The notes: generated from the letters alone by a model not told the origin. DNA of 10,125 bases from SKLM01 sp041687115 (GCA_041687115.1 JAWLCP010000097.1:1-10125); one strand, 5' to 3'; shown: positions 1-7,375, counted from the stretch's first letter. Program-made: numbers and translations.

Positions 1-683
1 AGAAGATCAGCGCCAACGATAACGACGGTCAGCGGAATCAGGAAGTAAGCAATGTGCATCACGTAGACCAGGGCGGCTGCCCCGGTCAGAAGGCCGAGCC
101 CGATGGCGCGTCGAAATGTGGGCCGCCGGAGGGTGCGAATGAGGGTCAGGGCGTACCAGGGGTATAGATAGGCAGACATCTGGGGCAGCCAACCGGCCAT
201 GGCGTGCCCCTGGCGGTTGGGGGCAAAGGCGAAGATGGCTCCGCCCACCAGCGCTGCCCAGTGGTTCTTCGTAAGCTCCAGGCACAGGTGGTAAGCTGCA
301 AGGCCACTCAGCACGAAGGAGGACAGCACCATCACGTTGAACGTCGCTGCTGGAGAGAGCACGCTGCCGAGGGGCACAGCGAGCACACTCAACCACACCA
401 GCGACCACTGATACGGATGACACAGGCCCAGCGGGTGGTTCATCAGGTACAGCTGACCCAGACCCCGCCCCTCCAGAAGCAGGCGTCGAGCGAACCAGAG
501 CCACCAGGCATACTGCCAGCCGTCTCGGGCCGCGAAACCCGCAAGCACTGAGTTCAGGCGCAGTCCAACCGGGTACGTGATCACCAGGGTCGCCAGGGTG
601 TACAGACCGATCGCCCCGACGTTTCGCTGCACCTCCCGATGCCGGAGCAAGTCTCTCAGGTAATCAACTATCCGTTCTGCCAT
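1..683 (-). CDS. Polytopic membrane protein, GT-C glycosyltransferase-like, 3' end outside window
   Basis: Reading the minus strand from the ATG at 683-681 gives an open frame of 227 codons that runs off the left edge, so the C-terminus is missing. The protein is strongly hydrophobic with several predicted membrane segments, the first around residues 22-40. An acidic residue (D54, in ARDGWQYAWWLW) follows the first membrane segment, as in GT-C enzymes that use an extracytoplasmic Asp/Glu. The stretch FVLSGLAAYHLCLEL (123-137), then GGAIFAFAPNRQGHA (147-161), resembles a large family of Chloroflexota membrane proteins usually annotated as hypothetical or PTPS-related membrane proteins; that is recall, not a search. 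The start is supported by GAGAG about 9 nt and GAGG directly upstream, which is only a moderate ribosome site. A role in moving sugars from lipid carriers to an envelope acceptor is inference. It lies downstream of a GT39 gene on the same strand, 231 nt away. Confidence 0.75.
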   Translation of the reverse strand, partial: MAERIVDYLRDLLRHREVQRNVGAIGLYTLATLVITYPVGLRLNSVLAGFAARDGWQYAWWLWFARRLLLEGRGLGQLYLMNHPLGLCHPYQWSLVWLSVLAVPLGSVLSPAATFNVMVLSSFVLSGLAAYHLCLELTKNHWAALVGGAIFAFAPNRQGHAMAGWLPQMSAYLYPWYALTLIRTLRRPTFRRAIGLGLLTGAAALVYVMHIAYFLIPLTVVIVGADL

Positions 684-914
684 CCTCACATCTCTCTAAG
701 GAGGGATAACCAGCTGAAGGCGGACTCGAAAGAGACCATTCGTCTCACTCCCCGCCAGTGAGGTTTCAATGTTACCTGATCGGGTGCTTGGCGCAACTCC
801 TGGCCCACATGATCGCCACCTCGCGCAACCCTCGCTAGGTCAAGACACCACATGCCAGAGACGCTCCAGCCCCGCCGCGGTCAGCGCTCAGCCGCAGGGA
901 GGCACTCCTCCGAC
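684..914 (-). other. 231-nt intergenic region between two membrane-protein genes, with two alternative hairpins
   Basis: No convincing gene lies here on either strand. Read on the minus strand it holds a 6-bp stem (arms 744-749 and 757-762, 7-nt loop) and a 5-bp stem (arms 732-736 and 742-746, 5-nt loop). The second is followed by a short run of three T. The two stems share bases 744-746, so only one can form at a time. A weak -10-like TAACAT (about 769-774) has a TTG-containing hexamer 16 nt upstream, but the match is poor. A weak terminator for the GT39 gene or a leader for the next gene are both possible; neither is strongly supported. Confidence 0.3.
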
Positions 915-3053
915 TCACTTCCTCTCCGTCGTCCGCAGATCGATGTGGGACAGAAGAACGCCGCCCATGACGACGGCCAACCACGCCGCTGAAATCGCCC
1001 AACGCCAAGGCGGCACCAAGGAACGCACGTGCACCGTCGCCAGCTCCACTCGACCATCCGGAAATCGCTCGCCATCAGCTCCCCTCACGGGCAACCGTTC
1101 CATAGTCGCAGCATCGTACATCCCTATGCTGAGTGAGTACTCTCCGGGCCTGGCATCATATGGTACTTGAATCTCGTACGGATCCTCGACCAAGGTGCCG
1201 GGTGACCAGCTGTCCGTGGGGCAGGCACCTCGGCAGGGAGGATTGTCCTGTTGTGCCACTAGCTGGCCAGCCGATCCCTCCAAGTGCGTAAAGACTGTGT
1301 AGGCCTCACCCACAGGGGCCCCTGCCCGCCAATAGAGAGTCAAGAGCAGCGTGTCCCCAGGGGCAGGCTCGGTTTGGGCCAGTCGGTATCCGACCAGATC
1401 GATCGCTTCGCCCAGTTGCGCGTCGACGCGCTGAGGTAGAACAGGCTCGGCGTCAGGGCGATGAACCCAGGCATAAGGCAGGTCGTCGAAAGTGGCCACA
1501 AACGCTGGCTCGCGGAACTTGTAGGTTCGTTCCCAGAGCTCTCCCCAACGCGCGTAATCCGCTCCTCGAGTCGTATACTGGACGCCGAATATGAGGTAGT
1601 CCACGCCATCCTCTGTCTCGGCAATGTCATAGACCGGCGCGCGCACGTGTTGAGCGACCATCTCGTTGGCCAGAAACTGGGTTCCGATCACGGCCTTGTC
1701 AGCATCTGATTGACGGTCGACGTACTGCCCCGCCAGATCCAGCCCTTCTCCAAACTCGGCGAGGGGAAATATCTGCGAAGCCGACGCAGCTCCCCCCAGC
1801 AGCTCATTGTAGTGGGTGCCATAGTGGGGATGGCGGAAGAGCACGATGGCAGCCTGAGCAAGGATCAGTCCAGCGACGACGACGCGCTGCCCACGGAACC
1901 CGATCGGGGTCTGCCCCACGGCCCAGTCAAGGCCGCAGCCCCCCAACACATCGAGCACAAGGAGAACAGGGAGCATGTAACGACCGTCCTTCCATCCTCC
2001 AAGCGACATCTGCACCACGTAGAAAGCCGCGAAGCTCGCCAGGAGCATGACTGAGACACGCTTCTCTCGGGAACGAGCCTCACGACGTCCGCGAGTCCAC
2101 GGCACCAGCAGGCCAACCAAGGAAAATGGCAACGTCAAGAACGTGGACCGGTGAAGCAAGACATCCAAGTAGAACCTGGGCCCGGGATCACGTACCCCCA
2201 ACGCCCCCCGATAGAAAAGGGGTTGGTCTCTCGGGCCTCCGGTGTGCAGCAGGATTCCCTGCCGAACCACCAGATCCAGGCTGGCGATTGGCTGTACCCA
2301 GAGCGAGGGCCAGAGCACGAAACAGACGGCAAGGGCAACCAGAAGCCACAGGAAGAAGTCGCGAGCCTCGGAAAAGAAGGGATGAATTGCAGTCTGCGAA
2401 TCGCGAGTCGCGAGTAAGCCTTGGACAACGAGGCAGAGCCCCAGGAACGGCACCAGGAAGAGCGCTGTCACCTTCGTCAGCACCGCCAAGCCACCCAGAA
2501 CAGCTGAGGTGACCAGGGCCCTGGGTTTCCTCTCGCGAAGATAGATCAACATCCAGAGGGTGGAAAGAAGCATGAGGGTAGCGAGTGTCGCGTCCAAATG
2601 GAGGACCTTCGAGTTGGCCAGGAAGAAGGGATCGAGGGCCCACAACAGCGTCGCTACCCAAGCCACCCGCTTCCCGAAGAGACGACGCAGCAGATGCCAG
2701 GCCCAGATAATGCCAAGCGCGGCGAGCAAGGCCAGTGGCAATACGCCGACAGCCACCCGGTCAGCGAAGGCGTATCCCTCTACCTCCAACGGCATCGGGG
2801 CACTGAGGCCAACCAACGACTGAAGCCCGTACCAGCCCCAAAGCGTAGCCCCCGTAAGCCACATCACGGGCACGCCTGGATGCTCGGACAGGAGCGTGCC
2901 CGCCCAGTCCCCCCTCAGGATGGCTTGAAAGAACTCGGCAGAGCGGAAGTACCACTGCAGGGGGCGGGACACGGGGTATATCGCCCGAGGCACAAATGCC
3001 AACAGGAAGAGAAATACCAGCCCGCATCGCTCAATTCGACGCCAACTGCCCAT
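915..3053 (-). CDS. GT39-type membrane glycosyltransferase with C-terminal beta domain
   Basis: This is a 712-residue polytopic protein of the ArnT/PMT-like GT-C superfamily, which transfers a sugar from a polyprenyl-phosphate donor on the outer face of the membrane. The first membrane segment is about residues 11-25. It is followed by a loop with GDWAGTLLSEHPGVPVMWL (48-66), close to the EHPGV(T)xMWL signature of bacterial GT39-like proteins. About ten membrane segments follow up to residue 405, with WKDGRYMLP (354-362) typical of the family. Residues about 540-678 form a soluble beta domain (PGDTLLLTLYWRAG; PYDARPGEYSLSIGMYD) that recurs in Anaerolineae membrane glycosyltransferases, and a final membrane segment spans about 684-703. 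A cysteine pair, C607 and C611, sits in that extracytoplasmic domain. The ATG at 3053 has no Shine-Dalgarno sequence, but a strong promoter lies directly upstream, which predicts a leaderless mRNA. Donor and acceptor are unknown. Confidence 0.88.
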   Translation of the reverse strand: MGSWRRIERCGLVFLFLLAFVPRAIYPVSRPLQWYFRSAEFFQAILRGDWAGTLLSEHPGVPVMWLTGATLWGWYGLQSLVGLSAPMPLEVEGYAFADRVAVGVLPLALLAALGIIWAWHLLRRLFGKRVAWVATLLWALDPFFLANSKVLHLDATLATLMLLSTLWMLIYLRERKPRALVTSAVLGGLAVLTKVTALFLVPFLGLCLVVQGLLATRDSQTAIHPFFSEARDFFLWLLVALAVCFVLWPSLWVQPIASLDLVVRQGILLHTGGPRDQPLFYRGALGVRDPGPRFYLDVLLHRSTFLTLPFSLVGLLVPWTRGRREARSREKRVSVMLLASFAAFYVVQMSLGGWKDGRYMLPVLLVLDVLGGCGLDWAVGQTPIGFRGQRVVVAGLILAQAAIVLFRHPHYGTHYNELLGGAASASQIFPLAEFGEGLDLAGQYVDRQSDADKAVIGTQFLANEMVAQHVRAPVYDIAETEDGVDYLIFGVQYTTRGADYARWGELWERTYKFREPAFVATFDDLPYAWVHRPDAEPVLPQRVDAQLGEAIDLVGYRLAQTEPAPGDTLLLTLYWRAGAPVGEAYTVFTHLEGSAGQLVAQQDNPPCRGACPTDSWSPGTLVEDPYEIQVPYDARPGEYSLSIGMYDAATMERLPVRGADGERFPDGRVELATVHVRSLVPPWRWAISAAWLAVVMGGVLLSHIDLRTTERK
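2395..2415. repeat. Three tandem heptamers within the GT39 gene
   Basis: The plus strand shows tgcgaat, cgcgagt, cgcgagt in direct succession (2395-2401, 2402-2408, 2409-2415). Copies two and three are identical and the first differs at two positions. The array falls in the coding sequence at about residues 213-220, in a predicted cytoplasmic loop. Three heptamers make 21 nt, so the reading frame is kept; gain or loss of one copy would break it. Confidence 0.7.
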
Positions 3054-3090
3054 TGGCGATGATTATAGTCTGTCGATCAGGTTGGGACAA
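3054..3090 (-). promoter_or_regulatory. Sigma70-type promoter of the GT39 gene, predicted leaderless
   Basis: On the minus strand there is a perfect TATAAT (3067-3062) and a TTGTCC -35 hexamer (3090-3085, four of six matches to TTGACA), separated by exactly 17 nt (3084-3068). The last T of the -10 box is 8 nt before the A of the ATG at 3053. With the usual spacing the transcript would start at about 3055-3053, giving a leader of 0-2 nt. No Shine-Dalgarno sequence precedes this ATG, which fits leaderless translation. Confidence 0.7.
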
Positions 3091-3113
3091 GAACGATGGC
3101 GACGGCCCAGCAA

Positions 3114-5828
3114 TCATCCATCGGCGGCAAATGTCAGCTGCACTTCACCTCCGTCGCCGGGGATGGTGAGCCAATCACCGTCTATCGCTACACCCGCTGG
3201 CCCGTCTACAACATCCGCTATGTAAGGCAACTCCCACCGAAAGCCGTCAGGGGGCGTCGCCCCGGAGACGGTCAGGGTCAACACGCCGTCCCACCCCGAA
3301 TCCGTCTGCTGGACCGAGCTCTCGGTACGCAAGTCGAGCACACCAAAGTGGGTTGGGCATTCCCTCAAGTTAATCGTCTGTTCGGCCTCCAGCCACCAGT
3401 CGGGCACCCCGGTGAACAACTCGAGAGCGCCCTTGTTCTCGGAGACGACCATCTCGCGCACAAGCGTAGCATAGCTCGCAGCGGCCCAGGCGTGTGGCAT
3501 GTCCCCACCAGAGAATCCGCCATTCTCCGGGTCCACCTGCTCGGCCCAGGCAAAGGTTCCAGGAAGTGTCTGGTTACTCAATGTCCAGCCCAGGATCTCG
3601 TGAAGAACGTCTGTCCGCCCCAGACGGAGATATGCGTGGGCGAGCTCCAACCCCCCGTAGGGCCAAAACTGACCCTGACGATGCCGAAAACCACCGCCAT
3701 CGGGCGCTATCCAGCGGCGATAGTAGACGTCGAATGAACGCGCTAGGAGCGGCTCCTCCGGGGACAACACTCGGACAGGCCACAGGACAGGCACCGTGCC
3801 CCGCGCCGCCGCGGAGCTTTCCACTTCCTCGACAGCGCCAGGAACGTACGCGGGCTCCGGGCCCATGACTTCCTCCACAGACTCAAGAATTGCCACCCTT
3901 AACGTGTCGGCCTCGGCCTCCATCCAGGCAGCATCCTCTGTCTTTCCCAACTCACGAGCTGCGTAGGCTGCCTCCTCCAGGCCGACCACGGCCCAGAAGT
4001 TGTCCCAGTAGTAATGCTGATCAGCCGGGCCCAGGTCCTCTGCGCTCTTGCTGGGAGGAAGGAGCCCGCGAGTTGGCTCGGCGGAGTCCCCCCGGGTTGC
4101 CCGCAACTCCACAATGAATTCAGCTGCCGAACGAAGCGCCGGATACCAACTCCTGAGGGCGTCTGTCTGTCCGGTATAGCGATGATAGGTCGTGGCGAGG
4201 AAGATCACTTGTCCCTGAGCATCCCACTGGTTGCTCTCCCAAGGGGCGTTGGCACCCTGGATGGGCGGAATACGTCCGTCAGCCTCTTGAGAAGCAAGGA
4301 TATTGGGGATGTATGTGCGGACCACATCGGCGTGCCCCAGTTGCAGCAGAGCCAACCCGATGTAGGCAGCGTCTCGCACCCACATCGCATCATGCGTCAA
4401 CGGGCCCGGATGCGGTCCTTTCTCATCGATCGCGAGGAGCAGATAGGCCGTTGATGCCTTCACCCCGTCCTCTACCAGTCCGTCGGGAACGTCGATCGCC
4501 ACCCGATTCACAGCTCGCTCCCAGGTGTCCGTTGCCTCAGTCAGCTGGCTTTCAGCGCTGGCCTGGATAGCGGGCAGGGCTTCCCCTTGCGCGGTCGGAA
4601 AGGCGAAACGAAGGGTGTCCGAGCCACCGACTTCCAAGGACAGCGAGTAAGTCCACACGGCAGCTGCTCGCCCAGTGGGATCGCTCAGCTGCCCATCCCC
4701 AGAGGGACGCCCCCCTCTCATGGCAGCATTCATCGCCTCCTCAAGCGTTCCCAAGCCGGCTTCCAGCGGCGGTGTCTTGGCAACCAGGAAGGGATTCCCG
4801 TTGACCCAGAGACACGACTCGCCCTGCAAGCCAACTGAGCACATCGGCACCATCGATCGATCGATGCCAAAAGGACGCACGACTAACAGAAGAATCAGTT
4901 CCCGGGCTGTCTTCCCAGGGTTACGAACGGTGACGTGCCAGCGCGTCGTCCGGTCTTGCACATCGCTGAACAACACGTTCTCCAGGATTACGCCAGGGGC
5001 TCTCCATTCCCACCGGGGGAGAGGAAGGTGCCCATTCTGCAGCGAGAACTCAACGTCCTCCTCTGTTCCCACAATCAGCTCATCACTCGCCGGATCGTAC
5101 AACCATATCTCCGTCGTGGGCGCCGTGGCCCACGGGGCGACGGCGCCGTCGGAACCAATCAGGGGCTCACTGTCTACCCCCGGAAGACCAGACATGGTCC
5201 AGGCCAGAGGCCGCCCGTGAACCCAGCCAGGCATTGGCCAGTCAGGATGCGACTCTGCCAACAACGTGATGTACTCCGCATCGGTCATAACCCCCCGCGG
5301 TTCGTCACTCAGCCGAACAGGACCTTTGATGCCCCCATATCCACCAAGATCCTCCACGCGGACCGCCAGATGAATCTCTTCACCGGGTTGTCCAAATGTC
5401 GATAGGTCAAGGAAGGCGGCGTCAGAGTCCGCTAGCTCCCAGGTCATCGCCTGTTCCCCGTTCACCCACAGGGCAGCGAGATCATCGGCCGCCCCGAACC
5501 CCACATAGACTGCGGACCAATCGGGCATCGTGAGGGTCGTGCGGTACCACGCCACACCGTCGTACTCAAGACCGCTAGCTTCCCAAGGCTCTCCAGGCGC
5601 GAGGTGCCCCCACCCAGCATCCTCCGTCTCCGGCGCGTACCACTGCTCTGCCACGCCAACGTCCTTTGGATCCGTGCGAAAACGCCAGCCAGCATCGAGC
5701 GTTTCTACAGTCGGCGTTACACAAGAGCCGGCGGTAACGGGAGGTGTAGGCAAGGAGCGACTGGAGGGGAGGCAGGCAACCAGTATCGATACCAGCGCCA
5801 GGGGTAGCCAAACACTTAACTTCGTCAC
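3114..5828 (-). CDS. Multidomain lipoprotein with jelly-roll and six-hairpin glycosidase-like domain
   Basis: The start chosen is GTG at 5828: AAGGAG lies 9 nt upstream, and it gives a lipoprotein signal (LVAC lipobox, lipidated Cys19). An ATG at 5936 is in frame but would overlap the preceding gene by 85 nt and spoil the signal peptide. The protein is 904 residues. About 42-176 resembles the sugar-binding jelly roll of GH2 enzymes (ending near IKGPVRLSDEP). About 209-419 is beta-rich. About 442-799 is helical and resembles six-hairpin glycosidases (GH15/GH63-like); visible motifs include HDAMWVRDAAYIG (479-491), WESNQWDAQGQV (530-541), YYWDNFWA (606-613), WAEQVDPENGG (761-771) and GGDMPHAWAAASY (774-786). 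About 809-904 is a C-terminal beta domain. Possible acid/base residues are D609 and E763, by loose analogy with GH15. It should act outside the membrane on a glycan; the exact family and substrate are not recognisable by eye. Confidence 0.85.
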   Translation of the reverse strand: MTKLSVWLPLALVSILVACLPSSRSLPTPPVTAGSCVTPTVETLDAGWRFRTDPKDVGVAEQWYAPETEDAGWGHLAPGEPWEASGLEYDGVAWYRTTLTMPDWSAVYVGFGAADDLAALWVNGEQAMTWELADSDAAFLDLSTFGQPGEEIHLAVRVEDLGGYGGIKGPVRLSDEPRGVMTDAEYITLLAESHPDWPMPGWVHGRPLAWTMSGLPGVDSEPLIGSDGAVAPWATAPTTEIWLYDPASDELIVGTEEDVEFSLQNGHLPLPRWEWRAPGVILENVLFSDVQDRTTRWHVTVRNPGKTARELILLLVVRPFGIDRSMVPMCSVGLQGESCLWVNGNPFLVAKTPPLEAGLGTLEEAMNAAMRGGRPSGDGQLSDPTGRAAAVWTYSLSLEVGGSDTLRFAFPTAQGEALPAIQASAESQLTEATDTWERAVNRVAIDVPDGLVEDGVKASTAYLLLAIDEKGPHPGPLTHDAMWVRDAAYIGLALLQLGHADVVRTYIPNILASQEADGRIPPIQGANAPWESNQWDAQGQVIFLATTYHRYTGQTDALRSWYPALRSAAEFIVELRATRGDSAEPTRGLLPPSKSAEDLGPADQHYYWDNFWAVVGLEEAAYAARELGKTEDAAWMEAEADTLRVAILESVEEVMGPEPAYVPGAVEEVESSAAARGTVPVLWPVRVLSPEEPLLARSFDVYYRRWIAPDGGGFRHRQGQFWPYGGLELAHAYLRLGRTDVLHEILGWTLSNQTLPGTFAWAEQVDPENGGFSGGDMPHAWAAASYATLVREMVVSENKGALELFTGVPDWWLEAEQTINLRECPTHFGVLDLRTESSVQQTDSGWDGVLTLTVSGATPPDGFRWELPYIADVVDGPAGVAIDGDWLTIPGDGGEVQLTFAADG
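4851..4866. repeat. Perfect 16-bp palindrome of ATCG units inside the lipoprotein gene
   Basis: The sequence catcgatcgatcgatg equals its own reverse complement and consists of tandem ATCG units. It lies in coding sequence for the residues IDRSM of the lipoprotein. It may be only a codon coincidence, and no site function is shown. Confidence 0.5.
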
Positions 5829-5851
5829 AGTCTGGAACTCCTTGCTCCCCG

Positions 5852-6421
5852 TTAGAGCGCCAGCCTCTTGCGCAGCCGCTGCAGATGAGCCAGTGCTTGC
5901 GCGACGCGCTCCTGATTGTTGCGTCGGTTGAGCCATAGGTTCACACCGCTGGGATGAGGCAGGGGCACGATGAAGCGTCCCCCGCTTCCCTCCATGACGT
6001 CCCCGACGACGTCACTCAGCCGCACCTGCCCTAAGAACCGCCGCACCGCCATGCTTCCCACCGGGACAACGATCTCTGGCTGCACCAAGCCCAGCTCCTG
6101 CTTCAGGTACAAGGCACACAGCTTCTGTTCCGCTCGTGTGGGAGCTCGATCGCCCTTCCCATTGGGGGATTTCCCCGGGTAGCACTTGGTAATGGCGGTT
6201 ATGTACTGAGTGGCGCGGAACGCCGCTTCGTCCCACCCAGCCTCCGCCAACCACTCGAAGAGCCGCTGCCCCGAGGTTCCATTGAACGGTCGTCCGGTCT
6301 CGCACTCCGTCACACCTGGTGCTTGTCCCACGATCATCAGACGTGCCGAAGCGGGCCCGGAGAATACGGCACCTGGAGTGACCGAAAAGCCTGCCTCCAA
6401 ACACTGGCGGCAGGCTCGCAT
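5852..6421 (-). CDS. Uracil-DNA glycosylase, iron-sulfur (family 4-like)
   Basis: The 189-residue product should remove uracil from DNA as the first step of base-excision repair. The visible motifs are VGQAPGVTECETGRPFNG (31-48), the uracil-pocket region, and PLPHPSGVN (153-161), the second active-site motif. Four cysteines (C4, C7, C80, C102) have the CxxC ... C ... C layout of the 4Fe-4S cluster in family-4 enzymes. The motif GQAPG..E matches family 4, while HPSG(V/A)(S/N) is a little different from the HPAYLL of typical family-4 members, so a neighbouring subfamily is possible. The ATG at 6421 is the only usual start codon between the greA stop and the conserved core. It places C4 closer to the N-terminus than in relatives, and the in-frame residues just upstream (SALGELHAE) look like the expected helix. 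The gene follows greA by 28 nt and its stop is 23 nt before the lipoprotein start. Confidence 0.88.
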   Translation of the reverse strand: MRACRQCLEAGFSVTPGAVFSGPASARLMIVGQAPGVTECETGRPFNGTSGQRLFEWLAEAGWDEAAFRATQYITAITKCYPGKSPNGKGDRAPTRAEQKLCALYLKQELGLVQPEIVVPVGSMAVRRFLGQVRLSDVVGDVMEGSGGRFIVPLPHPSGVNLWLNRRNNQERVAQALAHLQRLRKRLAL

Positions 6422-6449
6422 CTCGGCGTGAAGCTCACCGAGCGCCGAT

Positions 6450-6923
6450 TCAGCAGATCTCGGTGATCCGGAAGGCAATCTCCCCTCCAGGCGCCTCGAC
6501 TGTGATGACGTCCCCGACCTGACGTCCCAGCAGCGCCCTACCGATCGGTGATTCGTGGGACACCTTCCCATCCATTGGATCTGCCTCGGCGGTCCCGACG
6601 ATTCGGAACGTCTCAGCGCGCTCCCGCCCCTCCTCGACCACAGTGACGTGGCTCCCCAGCGAGACCTCTTCGGAGTTTCCCGTCTCCTTGATGATCTCGG
6701 CGTTGCGAAGCGTCGCCTCAATCTCCTGGATACGTCCCTCCAGGAAGGATTGCTCCTCCTTGGCCGCCTTGTAATCGGCGTTCTCCGACAGGTCGCCCTG
6801 CGCGATCGCCTTTCGCAGCCTCTCAGCCAGGGCAGGCCGTCTCACCTTCACGAGCTCGTCCAGCTCCTCCCGCAATTCCTCCCTACCCTCCGGAGTGAGG
6901 TAGATCTTCTTACGTGCACCCAT
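6450..6923 (-). CDS. greA: Transcription elongation factor GreA
   Basis: The product rescues backtracked RNA polymerase by stimulating cleavage of the 3' end of the nascent RNA in the secondary channel. It is 157 residues, the normal family length. Residues about 1-75 form the N-terminal coiled-coil hairpin, with the tip motif GDLSENADYKAAKEEQ (43-58) containing the acidic pair D44 and E47. Residues about 80-157 form the FKBP-like C-terminal domain, with SPIGRALLG and VEAPGGE near the end. The ATG at 6923 is preferred over the ATG at 6938 because GGGAGG lies 7 nt upstream of it and MGARKKIYLTPEG is the typical N-terminus. It begins 68 nt after the dgkA stop; no clear promoter was found in that gap, so it may be co-transcribed. 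Confidence 0.97.
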   Translation of the reverse strand: MGARKKIYLTPEGREELREELDELVKVRRPALAERLRKAIAQGDLSENADYKAAKEEQSFLEGRIQEIEATLRNAEIIKETGNSEEVSLGSHVTVVEEGRERAETFRIVGTAEADPMDGKVSHESPIGRALLGRQVGDVITVEAPGGEIAFRITEIC

Positions 6924-6991
6924 TAACCGCCCTCCCAACGAATTAGCCTACAGATTTACCACTTGAGTTAGATGTCGCCCACAACCCGCAT

Positions 6992-7375
6992 CTACTGACC
7001 AACGTAGCAACGCGTGAGCCTGGTCCACAGCGGTGGGCCCAAGATCAGCAAGCCCACGACGACAGCCACTATTGCCGCCAGGACAACTCCTCCAGCCATC
7101 ACATCCTTGACGGTCTTGGCCAACGGGTGGTAGTCAGGACAAACCAAGTCCACAATCCCCTCGACCACTGTGTTCATCATCTCGCTGACCAGAACCAGAC
7201 CACTGGTTGCCGCCAGGACCGCCCACTGGTCAGCAGACAGCCTTAACCATAATCCCATGACGACCACACCGACAGCAACCAGCAGCTGGATGCGCATATT
7301 GCGTTGAGTACGCAGCGCGTACCACAGACCGGAGAAGGCAAAGCGAAAGGCCTCCAGGGGATTTCGACTGTGCAT
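6992..7375 (-). CDS. dgkA: DgkA-family membrane lipid kinase (undecaprenol or diacylglycerol kinase)
   Basis: This 127-residue integral membrane kinase phosphorylates a lipid alcohol. In Gram-positive relatives the substrate is undecaprenol, which feeds the carrier for cell-wall synthesis; in Proteobacteria it is diacylglycerol. The sequence cannot decide which. The family signature SEMMNTVVEGIVDLV (64-78) carries E65, N68, E72 and D76, and is followed by HPLAKTVKDVMAGGV (83-97). Three membrane segments lie at about 30-47, 50-67 and 95-115. The upstream in-frame extension to 7534 is rejected because it lies inside ybeY and lacks family features; ATG 7375 starts with the typical MHSRNPLEAFRFAFSG. 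It begins 4 nt after the ybeY stop with only a weak ribosome site, so translational coupling is likely. Confidence 0.93.
   Translation of the reverse strand: MHSRNPLEAFRFAFSGLWYALRTQRNMRIQLLVAVGVVVMGLWLRLSADQWAVLAATSGLVLVSEMMNTVVEGIVDLVCPDYHPLAKTVKDVMAGGVVLAAIVAVVVGLLILGPPLWTRLTRCYVGQ

Noticed and set aside
7..504. A 165-codon minus-strand open frame at the left end
   Set aside because: It overlaps in another frame the better-supported membrane protein starting at 683, which has clear hydrophobic segments and family-like stretches.
698..705. AAGGAGG-like ribosome site on the plus strand
   Set aside because: No start codon or open frame follows at a useful distance on that strand.
769..1170. 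A 133-codon plus-strand open frame across the intergenic region and the end of the GT39 gene
   Set aside because: Most of it is antisense to the GT39 coding sequence and the product is low-complexity and unlike any family; no ribosome site precedes it.
3096..3737. A 213-codon plus-strand open frame opposite the end of the lipoprotein gene
   Set aside because: It is antisense to a well-supported gene, has no recognisable domain and no good ribosome site, and its composition (many R, P, G and Q) is typical of a shadow frame in GC-rich DNA.
6422..6721. In-frame upstream extension of the uracil-DNA glycosylase through most of greA
   Set aside because: It lies in a different frame over greA, and the residues are R/S/P-rich as expected of a shadow frame. 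Only the last ten residues look real.
6969..6994. Inverted repeat TAGATG / CATCTA at the end of dgkA
   Set aside because: Six base pairs around a 14-nt loop with no T tract on the minus strand; too weak to call a terminator.
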